Assembly: GCA_003298465.1 (NCBI GenBank)
Contig: QNGA01000001.1
Location: forward strand, 992,001 to 1,056,000
Source of the DNA: a halophilic archaeon
Lineage (GTDB): Archaea > Halobacteriota > Halobacteria > Halobacteriales > Haladaptataceae
Direction: 5' to 3'
DNA: 64,000 nt
The notes under the pieces were generated by a model, which made no database searches, was not told the DNA's origin, and saw only the letters and a program-made list of their open reading frames with translations. Each line of letters opens with the position of its first letter. The stretch's first letter is position 1. A program made the position numbers and the translations under genes. This document shows positions 33,906-42,975 of this stretch, in pieces.

Positions 33906-34132
33906 CGGCCCTCGACGTTCACGAGGTTCGCCATCGTCTGAAGCTGAAGAAGGACGCCGGCCACACGAAACTGTTCGAGAACCGCGACGGCGTCGCCTGC
34001 CCGGCCTGCGGCGAACCGTTCGACGACCTGCTCGCGACCGACCGCCGCGAGTACAGCCTCGACCCGCCGGGGTCCGCGCGTCTCTGCGTCGTCCGCGAGG
34101 ACGACCGCCTGCTCCTGCTCCCCCACCGATAG
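33902..34132 (+). CDS. Small CxxC protein (haloarchaeal conserved family)
   Basis: Protein of 76 residues with one CxxC pair in GVACPACGEPFDDLL and a later lone cysteine in ARLCVVREDDRLLLLPHR. It looks like a small zinc-ribbon-like or treble-clef-type protein with only one complete pair. I recall similar proteins annotated as haloarchaeal DUF7385/flagella-cluster proteins but cannot confirm this. Its ATG overlaps the end of the decayed GNAT fragment (ATGA). Confidence 0.7.
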   Translation: MTALDVHEVRHRLKLKKDAGHTKLFENRDGVACPACGEPFDDLLATDRREYSLDPPGSARLCVVREDDRLLLLPHR

Positions 34133-34205
34133 CCGCCCGTTCGCCGGTCGCGCGTCGCGCTCCGAGTCGACCGCGACGTCCGCTCGCCGTCGCTGGCCGC
34201 CGCCG

Positions 34206-34721
34206 CTACGCCGACTCCGACAGGGTCACGTCGAGGCGGTCCTCGAGCGCCTCGACCAGCGACCCGCCGACGCCGGCGCGGTTCGCGCGGTTCTGTTCGA
34301 CGGCGAGCAGTTCCTTCTCCGGAACGTCGAGTTCGTCCGCGAGTTCCCCGCGCTGGAGGCCGGCCTCCTGGCGCGCCTCGATTACCCGTTCGCCGTAGTC
34401 GGAGACGAGGTACGGCAGCGGGTCGTCGTCGTAGTTCGTTCCCTCCTTCTCCCAGTGGGTGGAATCGCCCTTCCGGGCGTCGTCCATCTTCGCCGTGTTC
34501 CGGGCGGCGCGGCGCGTCCGGTCCTGCTCGCCGCGGCTACCGTCGTCGCGCTTCTTCTCGGTGCGAGCGGCGTCGTTGTGCGACGACGCACAGCTCGAAC
34601 AGACCGATAGCTGTGCGCCGGCTACGTTGGCCTCGGTCAGCGAGTCCGAGGACTGCCCGCAGAGTTCGCAGGCACCCCCGCTATCGCCGCCGGACGAATT
34701 CCCTGTCGAGTACTTGGCCAT
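34206..34721 (-). CDS. Multiprotein bridging factor MBF1 homologue
   Basis: Protein of 171 residues from the ATG at 34721 (MAKYSTGNSS); an ATG eight codons upstream is less likely. An N-terminal zinc ribbon (CELCGQSSDS, then CSSCAS) is followed by a highly charged linker. The C-terminal lambda-repressor-type HTH is VIEARQEAGLQRGELADELD followed by VPEKELLAVEQNR. This is the archaeal MBF1 layout; the eukaryotic protein is a transcription coactivator, while the archaeal one has been linked to ribosomes. Confidence 0.9.
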   Translation of the reverse strand: MAKYSTGNSSGGDSGGACELCGQSSDSLTEANVAGAQLSVCSSCASSHNDAARTEKKRDDGSRGEQDRTRRAARNTAKMDDARKGDSTHWEKEGTNYDDDPLPYLVSDYGERVIEARQEAGLQRGELADELDVPEKELLAVEQNRANRAGVGGSLVEALEDRLDVTLSESA

Positions 34722-34826
34722 GCGTGCGTTACGTACGGACTCCATTTCAATATCGCGCTTGCGGTTCGGACGACGCCGGCGGTCGCACGGGCGGCCGACG
34801 GTTCCATCGAGGTCGGCCCGTGCCGG

Positions 34827-35804
34827 TCACGAGAACTCCGAGAGCGCGGTCTGGTCGCGCAACAGCGGACGGGCCTCGTACCCCCGCTTCTGGAGCGTGG
34901 CCGCGAACGACTCGTCGAACCCGTGATGGGTGTACACCGTCTCGGGGTCGACCGCCTCGACGACCGCGAGCAGTTCGTCGAAGTCGCAGTGGTCCGAGAG
35001 GGGGAAGGTGCGGTCGTACCCGCCGCGGTAGCGGAACGACTCGTCGACGGCCCAGCCGGAGAAGCCGACCTTCAGGCCGCCGACGCGCTCGACCAGGTCG
35101 TCGACCCAGTCGCTGCGAGCCTGGTTCGACGGGAGGACGACTATCTCGTCGCCGGCGAGGTCGCTCGCGTCGAAGGGGTCGGCGTCGAAGGCGACGCCCG
35201 TCGCCGCTTCGACGGCGTCGTCGACCTCCCGGATGGCGTCGCTGGCGACGAGCGGGCGGTTCGTCGCCTGCCGGGCGAGTTTCTGGAGCTTCTGCGCCCG
35301 GCCGAGCGAGTAACCGAACAGGAAGATCGGTTCGTCGTGGTCGGCCAGCCAGTCGCGTATCCCGCCCTCCAGCGCGGACTGCTCCGGGAAGCGGTACGCC
35401 GGGTCGCCGTAGGTGGTCTCCATCACGAGCACGTCGGCGGGGACCGGGTCGAACCCCGAGAGGTAGAGGCGGTCGCGCGTCGAGAAGTCGCCCGTGTAGA
35501 GGACGCTGCGGTCGCTGGTTTCGTCGGCTACCAGCGCGGCGCGCGACCCCACGACGTGACCCGCGGGGAGCAACTCGATTCCCGTCACCGAGTCCGTGAA
35601 CGCGAACCGCGCGCCGGTCCGGGCTTCCACGAGCGCGGCGGTCGTCGCCGAACAGCAGACGGTCGGCGGAGTCCGTCGGAACGTGTGGTCGGCGTGGGCG
35701 TGGCTCACCACGTTGACGTCGCCGACCGCGCTCCGGGCGTCCGCGACGACGGTGCCGATCGACCCGCCCGCCTCGACGTGGATGCCGTCCTTCCGTCGAA
35801 TCAC
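34827..35804 (-). CDS. MBL-fold nuclease-like protein (mRNA 3'-end processing factor/exonuclease family)
   Basis: Protein of 325 residues with a metallo-beta-lactamase domain. The metal motif HAHADH (about residues 36-41) is followed by YTGDFSTRD, the conserved aspartate strand. DVLVMETTYGDP and LFGYSLGRAQKL belong to the beta-CASP-like part, and SDHCDFDELLAVV and THHGFDESF carry the late ligands. This matches archaeal exonuclease-like MBL proteins acting on RNA or DNA. The start codon is GTG at 35804. Confidence 0.87.
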   Translation of the reverse strand: MIRRKDGIHVEAGGSIGTVVADARSAVGDVNVVSHAHADHTFRRTPPTVCCSATTAALVEARTGARFAFTDSVTGIELLPAGHVVGSRAALVADETSDRSVLYTGDFSTRDRLYLSGFDPVPADVLVMETTYGDPAYRFPEQSALEGGIRDWLADHDEPIFLFGYSLGRAQKLQKLARQATNRPLVASDAIREVDDAVEAATGVAFDADPFDASDLAGDEIVVLPSNQARSDWVDDLVERVGGLKVGFSGWAVDESFRYRGGYDRTFPLSDHCDFDELLAVVEAVDPETVYTHHGFDESFAATLQKRGYEARPLLRDQTALSEFS

Positions 35805-35894
35805 GGTCGACGTTGGGGCGGACAGAACGTGAGGGTTGCCCCGACCGGGCCGCCACGTCCTCGAGCGGCGACCCGGGGCGCAGTCGGTACGGGG

Positions 35895-36176
35895 CTACTC
35901 GTCGACGAGCGACGCGAAGTCCTCGACGGGGATGATCTCCATCGTCTGCATGTCCAGCCCCTGGTTCTCGATCGCCATCGCTGCCTTGAACGCCTCGTCG
36001 CGACCGGGGGCGTCCAGGATGACCAGGAAGTCGTACTCGCCCAGGATGGCGTAGCTCTGTTCCAGGTCGGTGTCGTACTCCTCCAGTTCGGTGCGGAGGT
36101 CCCCCCAGATGGACGCCAGCTTCTGGACGTTCTGGACGGTTCCCCGGACTTTGACGAGCGAAACGTATTTCGACAC
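35895..36176 (-). CDS. GYD/Lrp-type ligand-binding domain protein
   Basis: Protein of 93 residues made of one alpha/beta sandwich domain: KYVSLVKVRGTVQNVQKLAS, then EQSYAILGEYDFLVILDAPG and QTMEIIPVEDF. The GEYDFLVILD segment is the GYD/RAM-like ligand-sensing signature. There is no DNA-binding domain, so it may act as a stand-alone sensor subunit. Start is GTG at 36176. Its role is unknown. Confidence 0.8.
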   Translation of the reverse strand: MSKYVSLVKVRGTVQNVQKLASIWGDLRTELEEYDTDLEQSYAILGEYDFLVILDAPGRDEAFKAAMAIENQGLDMQTMEIIPVEDFASLVDE

Positions 36177-36352
36177 GGTTGACGTGGAGACGACGCTGGA
36201 CGCGAAAACCGTTTTGCCCGACTCGATTACCTGTCTTCGACCGACTGCTTTCGCGCTCGAATCGAAGGACGCGCCCCGCCGTCTCCCGACCGCGGCGGGA
36301 GATGGACGACGCGACCCCGCGATTTTTCCGCGTCGTCTCCGACCCGCTACGT

Positions 36353-37090
36353 ATGGACAAACAGGACCTCCGCGAGCGAATCTGGGACGCCCTCGAAGCC
36401 GCCGGCGAGGCGCGGTTTCCCTTCCCGCCGCACGGTCGAATCCCGAACTTCGCCGGGGCGGACGACGCCGCGGACCGCCTCGCGTCCCTGCCGGAGTGGG
36501 ACGACGCCGACGTGCTGAAAGCCAACCCGGACGCGCCGCAACTGCCCGTCCGGCGGCGCGCGCTCCGCGAGGGGAAGGTCGTCTACATGGCCCAGCCGCG
36601 ACTGCGCGACGAGCGCCCGTTCATGAAACTCGACCCGGTCGCGATACGGGACGCGGCGGCCGACCGCGACGCGGAGCCGTCGGCGGCGCTCGACGACGCG
36701 GCGACCGTGTCGAAGATGGACCGGTACGCCGACCCGGTCGGTCCGGACGAACTGCCGCACGTCGACCTCGTCGTCTCGGGCAGCGTCGCGGTCACCGAGA
36801 CCGGGGCGCGCGTCGGCAAGGGCGAGGGGTACAGCGACCTGGAGTACGCGGTCCTCCGGGAACTCGGCGCGGTCGACGACGAGACGACGGTGGCGACGAC
36901 GGTCCACGAACTCCAGGTGACCGAGGACGCCTCCCCGGACGCCCACGACGTGCCGATGGACTTCGTCGTGACGCCTGAGCGCGTCGTCCGCACCGACACC
37001 GCCTTCGAGCGACCGGAGGGAGTCGACTGGACGGCGCTGTCCGACGAGCGGCTCGACGAGATTCCCGTCCTCGACCGACTGCGGCAGTAA
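36353..37090 (+). CDS. 5-formyltetrahydrofolate cyclo-ligase family protein
   Basis: Protein of 245 residues from the ATG at 36353 (MDKQDLRERIWDALEAAGEARFP); an ATG 17 codons upstream is possible. Family features are MAQPRLRDERPFM, DLVVSGSVAVTETGARVGKGEGYSDLEYAVL and TTVHELQV. These correspond to the nucleotide and folate binding loop GxGxGYxD. It is likely an archaeal relative of the enzyme that reactivates 5-formyl-THF, or of the related thiamine-type 5-FCL-like proteins. Which of the two is uncertain. Confidence 0.85.
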   Translation: MDKQDLRERIWDALEAAGEARFPFPPHGRIPNFAGADDAADRLASLPEWDDADVLKANPDAPQLPVRRRALREGKVVYMAQPRLRDERPFMKLDPVAIRDAAADRDAEPSAALDDAATVSKMDRYADPVGPDELPHVDLVVSGSVAVTETGARVGKGEGYSDLEYAVLRELGAVDDETTVATTVHELQVTEDASPDAHDVPMDFVVTPERVVRTDTAFERPEGVDWTALSDERLDEIPVLDRLRQ

Positions 37091-37200
37091 TCCCGACAAC
37101 CGCGGCGACCGTCGCGGACGCGTCGGACGAACGCCGAGAAACGCGCGTTACTCCGAAATAGACGGCGAATAACGAACTGCGTCCCCGCCGTGGGACCGCT

Positions 37201-38232
37201 ATGCGAGGCACTCCGTTCGCGGCGACCACCCTCGTCTCGCTCGTCGTCCTCGCCGCCCTCGCACCCGGCGCGGCGGGCGGCCAGGACGGCGGGGCGACGC
37301 GCATCGACTCCTGTACCACCATCGACGAACCGGGACGCTACCGACTCGCGAGCGACGTGCGCAACGCCAGCGTCGACACATGCATCCGCGTCGGTGCCAG
37401 CGACGTGGTCCTCGACGGGGCGGGGCACGCGGTCGACGGCGTCGGGGCGTTCGGCTCCGCCGGCGTGCTCGTCACCGCGCGGGCGAACGTCACGGTCCGG
37501 AACGTGACCGCGACCGACTGGGACGACGGCGTGCGGTTCACCGGTGTCCGCGACGCGACGGTCCGGAACACGACGACGGCGCGCAACCGGGTCGGACTCT
37601 CGCTCGTGTCGCTGCGCAACGGCACGGTCGTCGACAACGTCGCGCGGTCGAACGCGGTGGCAGGCGTCTTCCTCGTCGGCGCGAGTTCGAACAACGTCCT
37701 CCGGAACACGACCGCGGTCGGGAACGCGCTGGTCGGCGTCCAGCTCGTCGAGGCCAGCGACAACCGGCTCGTCGGAACGGTCGCCCGGGGCAACGAGTTC
37801 GGCGTCGCGCTGTTCGGCGCGTCCGGCAACGCGATTCGGGAGAGCGTCGCCACCGGGAACCGCATCGCGGGCGTCTGGCTTTCGGGCGCGAACGACAACC
37901 GCATCCACGAGAATCGCGTGTCGAACCGCTTCTACGGAATCTACCTCGCGGACGAGGCCGACAACAACTCGGTCGCGGACAACGTCGCGGTCGGGAACCC
38001 CGTCGGCGTCCGCCTGCGGTCGAGCGACGGGAACGCGGTCCTGCGAAACCGAATCGAGAACAGCAGCGATACGGGCATCCTGCTCATCTCCAGCGACGAC
38101 AACCGCGTCGTCGGGAACCGCGGCTCCGACAACCGCCGCGACGTCGTCGTCTCGCCGTCGTCCTCGGGGAACGTCGTCGAGAACAACTCACTGGGACCGC
38201 GCGACGCCGGCGAACGCAGCGCGCGGGCTTGA
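37201..38232 (+). CDS. NosD-like secreted right-handed beta-helix protein
   Basis: Protein of 343 residues with a Sec signal peptide (about 1-26, ending AGG). It has at least ten repeated NVTVRNV- or GNxI-type rungs of about 22 residues (PbH1 repeats: [39 protein letters not shown] and others). This is the parallel beta-helix fold of NosD/carbohydrate-binding surface proteins, acting outside the cell. The C-terminus stops abruptly after [10 protein letters not shown], and its stop codon lies at an IS1341-type transposon end. The original tail may therefore be lost. Confidence 0.85.
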   Translation: MRGTPFAATTLVSLVVLAALAPGAAGGQDGGATRIDSCTTIDEPGRYRLASDVRNASVDTCIRVGASDVVLDGAGHAVDGVGAFGSAGVLVTARANVTVRNVTATDWDDGVRFTGVRDATVRNTTTARNRVGLSLVSLRNGTVVDNVARSNAVAGVFLVGASSNNVLRNTTAVGNALVGVQLVEASDNRLVGTVARGNEFGVALFGASGNAIRESVATGNRIAGVWLSGANDNRIHENRVSNRFYGIYLADEADNNSVADNVAVGNPVGVRLRSSDGNAVLRNRIENSSDTGILLISSDDNRVVGNRGSDNRRDVVVSPSSSGNVVENNSLGPRDAGERSARA

Positions 38233-38239
38233 CATCCTT

Positions 38240-38666
<427 letters not shown>

Positions 38667-38864
38667 GTACAGCAGAGCGCGCTACTCGATTCGCACACGG
38701 CGCTCTCTTGCAAGCCAACGGTCGCCTGTGAGATTCGTGACCGGACGTGGACAGCCCCGGACCGCCGCGCCCATTCTGTGCTGGCCTATCTGGAGGTGTT
38801 AGCTCTGCTTAGTGTGAGAATCCGAGTTAAACCCCCTTTTGGATGACGCGCACCTCTACCACCT

Positions 38865-39314
38865 ATGGATGATGAGAGTCCCGGTCACAGCGAGGACACA
38901 CCTGCCCCGTCGTCTACTGATTACTCCTGCGAGCGGACGCTGTCACCCGACCTCCTCGAGATAAACCACGTGTATTCGGCGTTGGGCCATCCCCGGCGAC
39001 GGTATCTCTGCTACACGCTGCTCGAAGACGCCGAGTGGCCGTTGACCGACCTCGCCACGAAAGTCGCCGCCTGGGAGAACGATATCCCTGAATCCGCCGT
39101 CTCCGAGCCCCAACACGACGAAGCATACGTTTCACTCTATCACGCTCACGTGCCGAAACTGGTCGACGAGGGCGTCATCACGTTCGACGAAGAGGACGAG
39201 ACGATTACCGCCGCTGAGCACGCCCAACAAGTGCTGGCCGCACTCGAAGGCATCGGCGGGAGTCTCGATTCCCTGCAAGAGGCCCACGCACGGGAGATGA
39301 ACGATGAAGAATAA
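38865..39314 (+). CDS. Winged-helix-like haloarchaeal DUF7344-type protein
   Basis: Acidic protein of 149 residues with an internal winged-helix-like region: YSALGHPRRRYLCYTLLEDA, WPLTDLATKVAAWEN, then YVSLYHAHVPKLVDEGVITFDEEDETI. This is the usual DUF7344 pattern (homology to HTH regulators). The C-terminal helix is charged. It overlaps the following HalOD1 gene by 11 bases, so the two are translated together. It probably has a regulatory role; the target is unknown. Confidence 0.8.
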   Translation: MDDESPGHSEDTPAPSSTDYSCERTLSPDLLEINHVYSALGHPRRRYLCYTLLEDAEWPLTDLATKVAAWENDIPESAVSEPQHDEAYVSLYHAHVPKLVDEGVITFDEEDETITAAEHAQQVLAALEGIGGSLDSLQEAHAREMNDEE

Positions 39315-39669
39315 CGGTGAAGTGGCCGGTAACGGCGGCCCGACCACGGGCCACGACAGTGACTGGACGCAGGTCGCCCAACGCCACTACGACCCGGACG
39401 ACGACAACGGCGAACTCACGACTGCCCTCGTGTTCGCCATCGCAGACGCAAAGGGAATCGCTCCGACGGACCTCAAATCGCCGCCAGTGTACGATTGTAT
39501 CGATGCCGCAGCACTCGAAGAAACCTTCTTCGGCCCAGATTTGGATGGCGAATCTCGGCACGGCGTCGGCACCGTCGAGTTCCGCTACGACGGCTACCTC
39601 GTGCAAACCAAGAGTGACGGCTGGATACAGGTCTACGAGCCGGCTGATACCAACTCCTCCGAGGCGTAG
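39304..39669 (+). CDS. HalOD1 output-domain protein
   Basis: Protein of 121 residues with a disordered N-terminus (about 1-30) and a HalOD1 domain (about 38-110): TTALVFAIADAKGIAPTDLKS, PPVYDCIDAAALEETFFGP, then VEFRYDGYLVQTKSDGWIQV. The glycine-containing final strand is less regular than in the HalOD1 protein at 32.6 kb. It is joined by overlap to the DUF7344-type gene, a pairing common in haloarchaea. The 200 bases to the next gene contain nothing recognisable. Confidence 0.83.
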   Translation: MKNNGEVAGNGGPTTGHDSDWTQVAQRHYDPDDDNGELTTALVFAIADAKGIAPTDLKSPPVYDCIDAAALEETFFGPDLDGESRHGVGTVEFRYDGYLVQTKSDGWIQVYEPADTNSSEA

Positions 39670-39868
39670 CAGAGTTGGCGCAAAAAACGACACCCGTGTG
39701 AGACGAGTCGAAGACTGCTCTCTGCTTTGTCTGGCCGATTAGTAAGTGACCAAGTAGCGATGGTCATGCGGTAGAGAGGGCACCAGTCAAAGGATTGGTT
39801 GTCGTTCGGAACTACTGTGAAGGGAGAGGGTTTCGCCTCGAATTTTCCGTAACGATACCGATACCCCG

Positions 39869-40873
39869 TCAGGCGTACTCGCGCGCGAACACGTCCAGGA
39901 CGGCTCGGAGGATGCCCAGCACGATGGGGCCGAAGAAGAGGCCCATGAACCCGAGCGCGTAGACCCCGCCGAAGATGCCGACGACGAGGATGGCGGGGTT
40001 CAGCCGCGCCTCGTGGGCGCTTATCATCGGTCGGAGGTAGTTGTCCGAGAGACTGACGACCGCCGTCCCGTAGACGAACAGGAACGCGGCGGCGACCGGT
40101 CGACCGACGACGAACAGGTAGACGGCCGCCGGGAACCAGACCACCGAGGCGCCGATGAGCGGGAGCAGCGAGAGCAGCGTCGTCACGACCGTCAGGAAGA
40201 CGACGCTGGGGACGCCGGCGACGGCCAACCCGACGCCCGTGAGGACGCCCTGGACGAGCGCGACGAGCACGTTGCCGACCAGGACCGCCCACATCACGCG
40301 GTCCATCCCTTCGTACAGTTCGTCCTGCACGTCGTCGGGCAGCGGCGCGACGTCCCGGACCCAGGCGAGGAACGCGTCGCCGTCCCGGAGGAGGTAGTAG
40401 AGGACGAACGCGAGGATGGTCAGGCCGATGAAGGCGGTCGAGACGCCGCCGAACACGTCCAGCGCACGCCCGAACAGGGCGGAGCCGTCGCCTGCGGACC
40501 GCCGGAGGAACGCCCGCAGATCGATGGCTTCGAGGTCGACCGCGACGCCCGCGTACCGCTCGACGAACGCCTCGACCTCGGCGACCGCGAGGTCGCCCCT
40601 CCGAATCGCCGACACCAGTTCGAACGCCTGGTCGGCGGCGACCGCGAGCACGAGTGCGACGGGAACGACCACGACCAGCGTCGTCGCGACCATCAACGCC
40701 AGCGCCGATATCTGCTCGCCCACTCGCGACGCGAGCCGTCTGTGAACGGGCCAGAGGACGTACGCCAACAGGACGGCGGCGAGGACGTACTGGAGGAACG
40801 GGCGGACGAGCAGGTAGGCCAGGAGTCCGAACGCCGCGGCCAGCACCAGCAGGAACGCCCTGTCGCGCTTCAT
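39869..40873 (-). CDS. AI-2E/PerM family transporter
   Basis: Protein of 334 residues with six to eight hydrophobic helices: two near the N-terminus (about 8-42), a pair at about 60-85, a soluble region, and a C-terminal bundle (about 145-325). The family-like segment is PLIGASVVWFPAAVYLFVVGR, followed by LSDNYLRPMISAHEARLNPAILVVGIFGG. Members include bacterial autoinducer-2 exporters and sodium/proton antiporter-like proteins; the substrate here is unknown. The gap to the next gene, 40874-41119, shows no gene. Confidence 0.88.
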   Translation of the reverse strand: MKRDRAFLLVLAAAFGLLAYLLVRPFLQYVLAAVLLAYVLWPVHRRLASRVGEQISALALMVATTLVVVVPVALVLAVAADQAFELVSAIRRGDLAVAEVEAFVERYAGVAVDLEAIDLRAFLRRSAGDGSALFGRALDVFGGVSTAFIGLTILAFVLYYLLRDGDAFLAWVRDVAPLPDDVQDELYEGMDRVMWAVLVGNVLVALVQGVLTGVGLAVAGVPSVVFLTVVTTLLSLLPLIGASVVWFPAAVYLFVVGRPVAAAFLFVYGTAVVSLSDNYLRPMISAHEARLNPAILVVGIFGGVYALGFMGLFFGPIVLGILRAVLDVFAREYA

Positions 40874-41119
40874 GGTGGGCCGACGGTCTGGACCCGTATA
40901 AAACGGACCAACGCTCGAGAGGGGAGACTCACGGTGGCGAAAGTGAGCGAGTGCGTCCGTTCGACGCCGTCCCGCCCCGCGGTCGCGGTGAACGGTTGGG
41001 GAAACGAGCGGTAAGCGGAGTCTACCGGCCCCGGTCGGTAATCAGGCTCCCCCTAACTCCTCGGGCGCGGCCGTCAGGCGGCGAATAACAAACTTCCACC
41101 CCGGGTTTGATGCTCTCGC

Positions 41120-41622
41120 ATGTCGTGAGAAAACAACGCCGAAGATAGTAACGTTAATCGGAGAGACTACCTCAAAGGACTGGCCGTCGCGGGCGTCGGA
41201 GTCGGAAGTCTTTCGGCGGCCTCCTTCGGGACGCAGGCGCAGCAGCAGGAGGTCACGGCCGAGTTCTGCGGTGAGGCCCAGGGCGGTGCCCAGGAACAGC
41301 AGTGCATCGACTGTCTCCCCTGTGACGATCCGGAGGTGCTTGCGACGCCGACGGGCTCCAGGTCGACGGCGACCGACACGAGGCGACCATCTGCGCCGCG
41401 TTCCCGTTCGAAGTCGAGTACGCGACCCGGAAGAAAGGCAACGGCAAGCACGACGGGAAGAAGTGCGGCTGCAAGGGTAAGTGCGAGGACCAGGAGCCGG
41501 TGTCGGCCGAGTACGACGAGGAGTCCGGGAAGTACTGCGTCACGATTCCGACCGGCGACGGGAAGTCGTGCAAGAAGAGGAAGCTCTGCTGGTTCCGCGT
41601 GTACTGCCCGGATAGCTACTGA
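41120..41622 (+). pseudogene. Broken Tat-exported cysteine-rich protein
   Basis: The ATG at 41120 is followed by a TGA as the third codon. The frame then encodes a Tat-type signal, NRRDYLKGLAVAGVGVG, with a hydrophobic stretch and an AxA-like end. It continues through CGEAQGG and CIDCLPCDDP to about 41335. A one-base shift is then needed to continue as GGACDADGLQVDGDRHEATI, with further cysteine pairs (KKCGCKGKC, YCVTIP, CKKRKLCW, VYCPDSY-stop at 41622). The protein would be about 165 residues with about 14 cysteines. Two independent lesions argue for a pseudogene, unless the assembly is wrong. Confidence 0.65.
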
Positions 41623-41744
41623 ACCGCCGTAGAGCATCACCGTTCTTTCGAGCGTAGCCGACGGGTGTCGTCGCGGGCACGACTCCTCGACGCGTCGACG
41701 AAGAACGCGAGAGGGTTTTTGACGGTCGAACGCCTTCCGTCCGT

Positions 41745-41915
41745 ATGGTATCTACCGAGACGAAGACCAGGGCTGCCTTCCTCGTTCTCGGCGTTCTCTG
41801 CTGGTACGGGACGACGCTCGTCACCGAAAACACCGTGGTCCAGTTCGCGGTGCTCATCGGCGTCGGGGTGGTCGCTCCGACCATCGTCGCCGAGACGAGG
41901 CTCCGAGACGGGTGA
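41745..41915 (+). CDS. Small two-helix membrane protein
   Basis: Protein of 56 residues: MVSTETKTRAAFLVLGVLCW, then TTLVTENTVVQFAVLIGVG and VVAPTIVAETRLRDG. It has two hydrophobic helices with basic and acidic ends, in the style of many small haloarchaeal membrane proteins. The start is the first ATG of the frame, with a T-rich, TATA-like stretch about 30 bases upstream. The function is unknown. The 204 bases that follow are GC-rich and show no gene. Confidence 0.55.
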   Translation: MVSTETKTRAAFLVLGVLCWYGTTLVTENTVVQFAVLIGVGVVAPTIVAETRLRDG

Positions 41916-42119
41916 CGCTCCGATTCGGTTCGTCCCGTCCTTCGCCTCACGTCACCCGCGTCCGGCGGGGTCGCGTCCGTTCTCGCCTCCGCTGCGAACC
42001 GGCTACCGGTACGCCGCCGCCGACAGACGCGGCGAAGCGGGACCACTGCCGTCAGATTGTGACCAATCGCCCCCAACGTTTTTCCACGATTCTGCTGTAT
42101 CAACGACGTAGGTGGAACC

Positions 42120-42851
42120 ATGAGTGGAATTCTATCAGACGAAGGGGGAGAATCGAAGGCGGAGTCGGCCGTGGACGCTGTGCCGGAGTCGGTCCTACGG
42201 ACGCTCAAAGTAGCGATGGAGGAGAGCGAGTCGGGAGAGACGCAGAACGGCAGAATCGTCCGCACGTTCCTGCTCGTCGATGTCGGCGAAGCGGTTCGAT
42301 ATCTCCGCGGAAGGAACGGACGGACGTCCGAAGTCGCAGAGAAGACGGTCGAGAAGGCCATCGACGCGGGGTCGGACGAGACGACCACGAGCACCTCGCC
42401 AGCCCAGGAGAGCCAGGGACGGGGCATGCTCTCGAAGCTTCTCCTCGTCGGTGTCGTCGTCGGACTCGGCTACCTGCTGAAGTCGCGGTCGGGGTCGGTC
42501 GACGAGGCCGTCAGCAAGACGACCCAACAACTACACTCCGTCGCCGACAAGACCGCCGTGCGCTCCGGCGAGGTGGCCCAGCGGACGGAGGCCGTCGTCG
42601 GGCAAGCCGCCGAGGGGATTCAGGAGACGGGCGAGATGGCCGCCGACCAGGTCGAAACGGGGACCGAAGAGGCCGCGGACCGGGTCCGGGAGAGCGGCGA
42701 GACGGCCGCAGACCAGGTCCAGGAAGGTGGCCAGACGGCCGCCGACCAGATAGACGAGGCCGCCGAGACGGCGGAGGAAACCCAGGAGCAGCAGGGAGAC
42801 GAGGGTGAAGAGGCGTCGAGCGAAGACGACCAGAGCGACGACGAGGAGTAA
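42120..42851 (+). CDS. Membrane-anchored protein with 11-residue LEA/apolipoprotein-like repeats
   Basis: Acidic protein of 243 residues. A predicted soluble domain (about 1-95) and one hydrophobic helix (about 103-121, LSKLLLVGVVVGLGYLL) are followed by an Ala/Glu/Gln-rich region. Four to five 11-residue units there read like GETAADQVQEG, TEEAADRVRES, GQTAADQIDEA and AETAEETQEQQ. An 11-residue period predicts an amphipathic right-handed coil as in LEA and apolipoprotein-like stress or lipid-binding proteins. The acidic C-terminus ends in a run of D and E. It may cover membranes or stabilise proteins in high salt; that is inference. Confidence 0.7.
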   Translation: MSGILSDEGGESKAESAVDAVPESVLRTLKVAMEESESGETQNGRIVRTFLLVDVGEAVRYLRGRNGRTSEVAEKTVEKAIDAGSDETTTSTSPAQESQGRGMLSKLLLVGVVVGLGYLLKSRSGSVDEAVSKTTQQLHSVADKTAVRSGEVAQRTEAVVGQAAEGIQETGEMAADQVETGTEEAADRVRESGETAADQVQEGGQTAADQIDEAAETAEETQEQQGDEGEEASSEDDQSDDEE

Positions 42852-42975
42852 CGGCCACGCCACGTCGTCGACCGGCGCGCGACTCCTTTTTCGCCTCCCG
42901 TCGACGGCGTCCCGACGGCCGTCCACCGGTACCGTGGCGGGGAGAGCCGGACGGTCACGTCGGTTTCCACACCGT

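Noticed and set aside
37201..38232. Nitrous-oxide reductase maturation (true NosD)
   Set aside because: The protein has beta-helix repeats only, and no nosZ, nosF or nosY is nearby, so only the fold-level name is justified.
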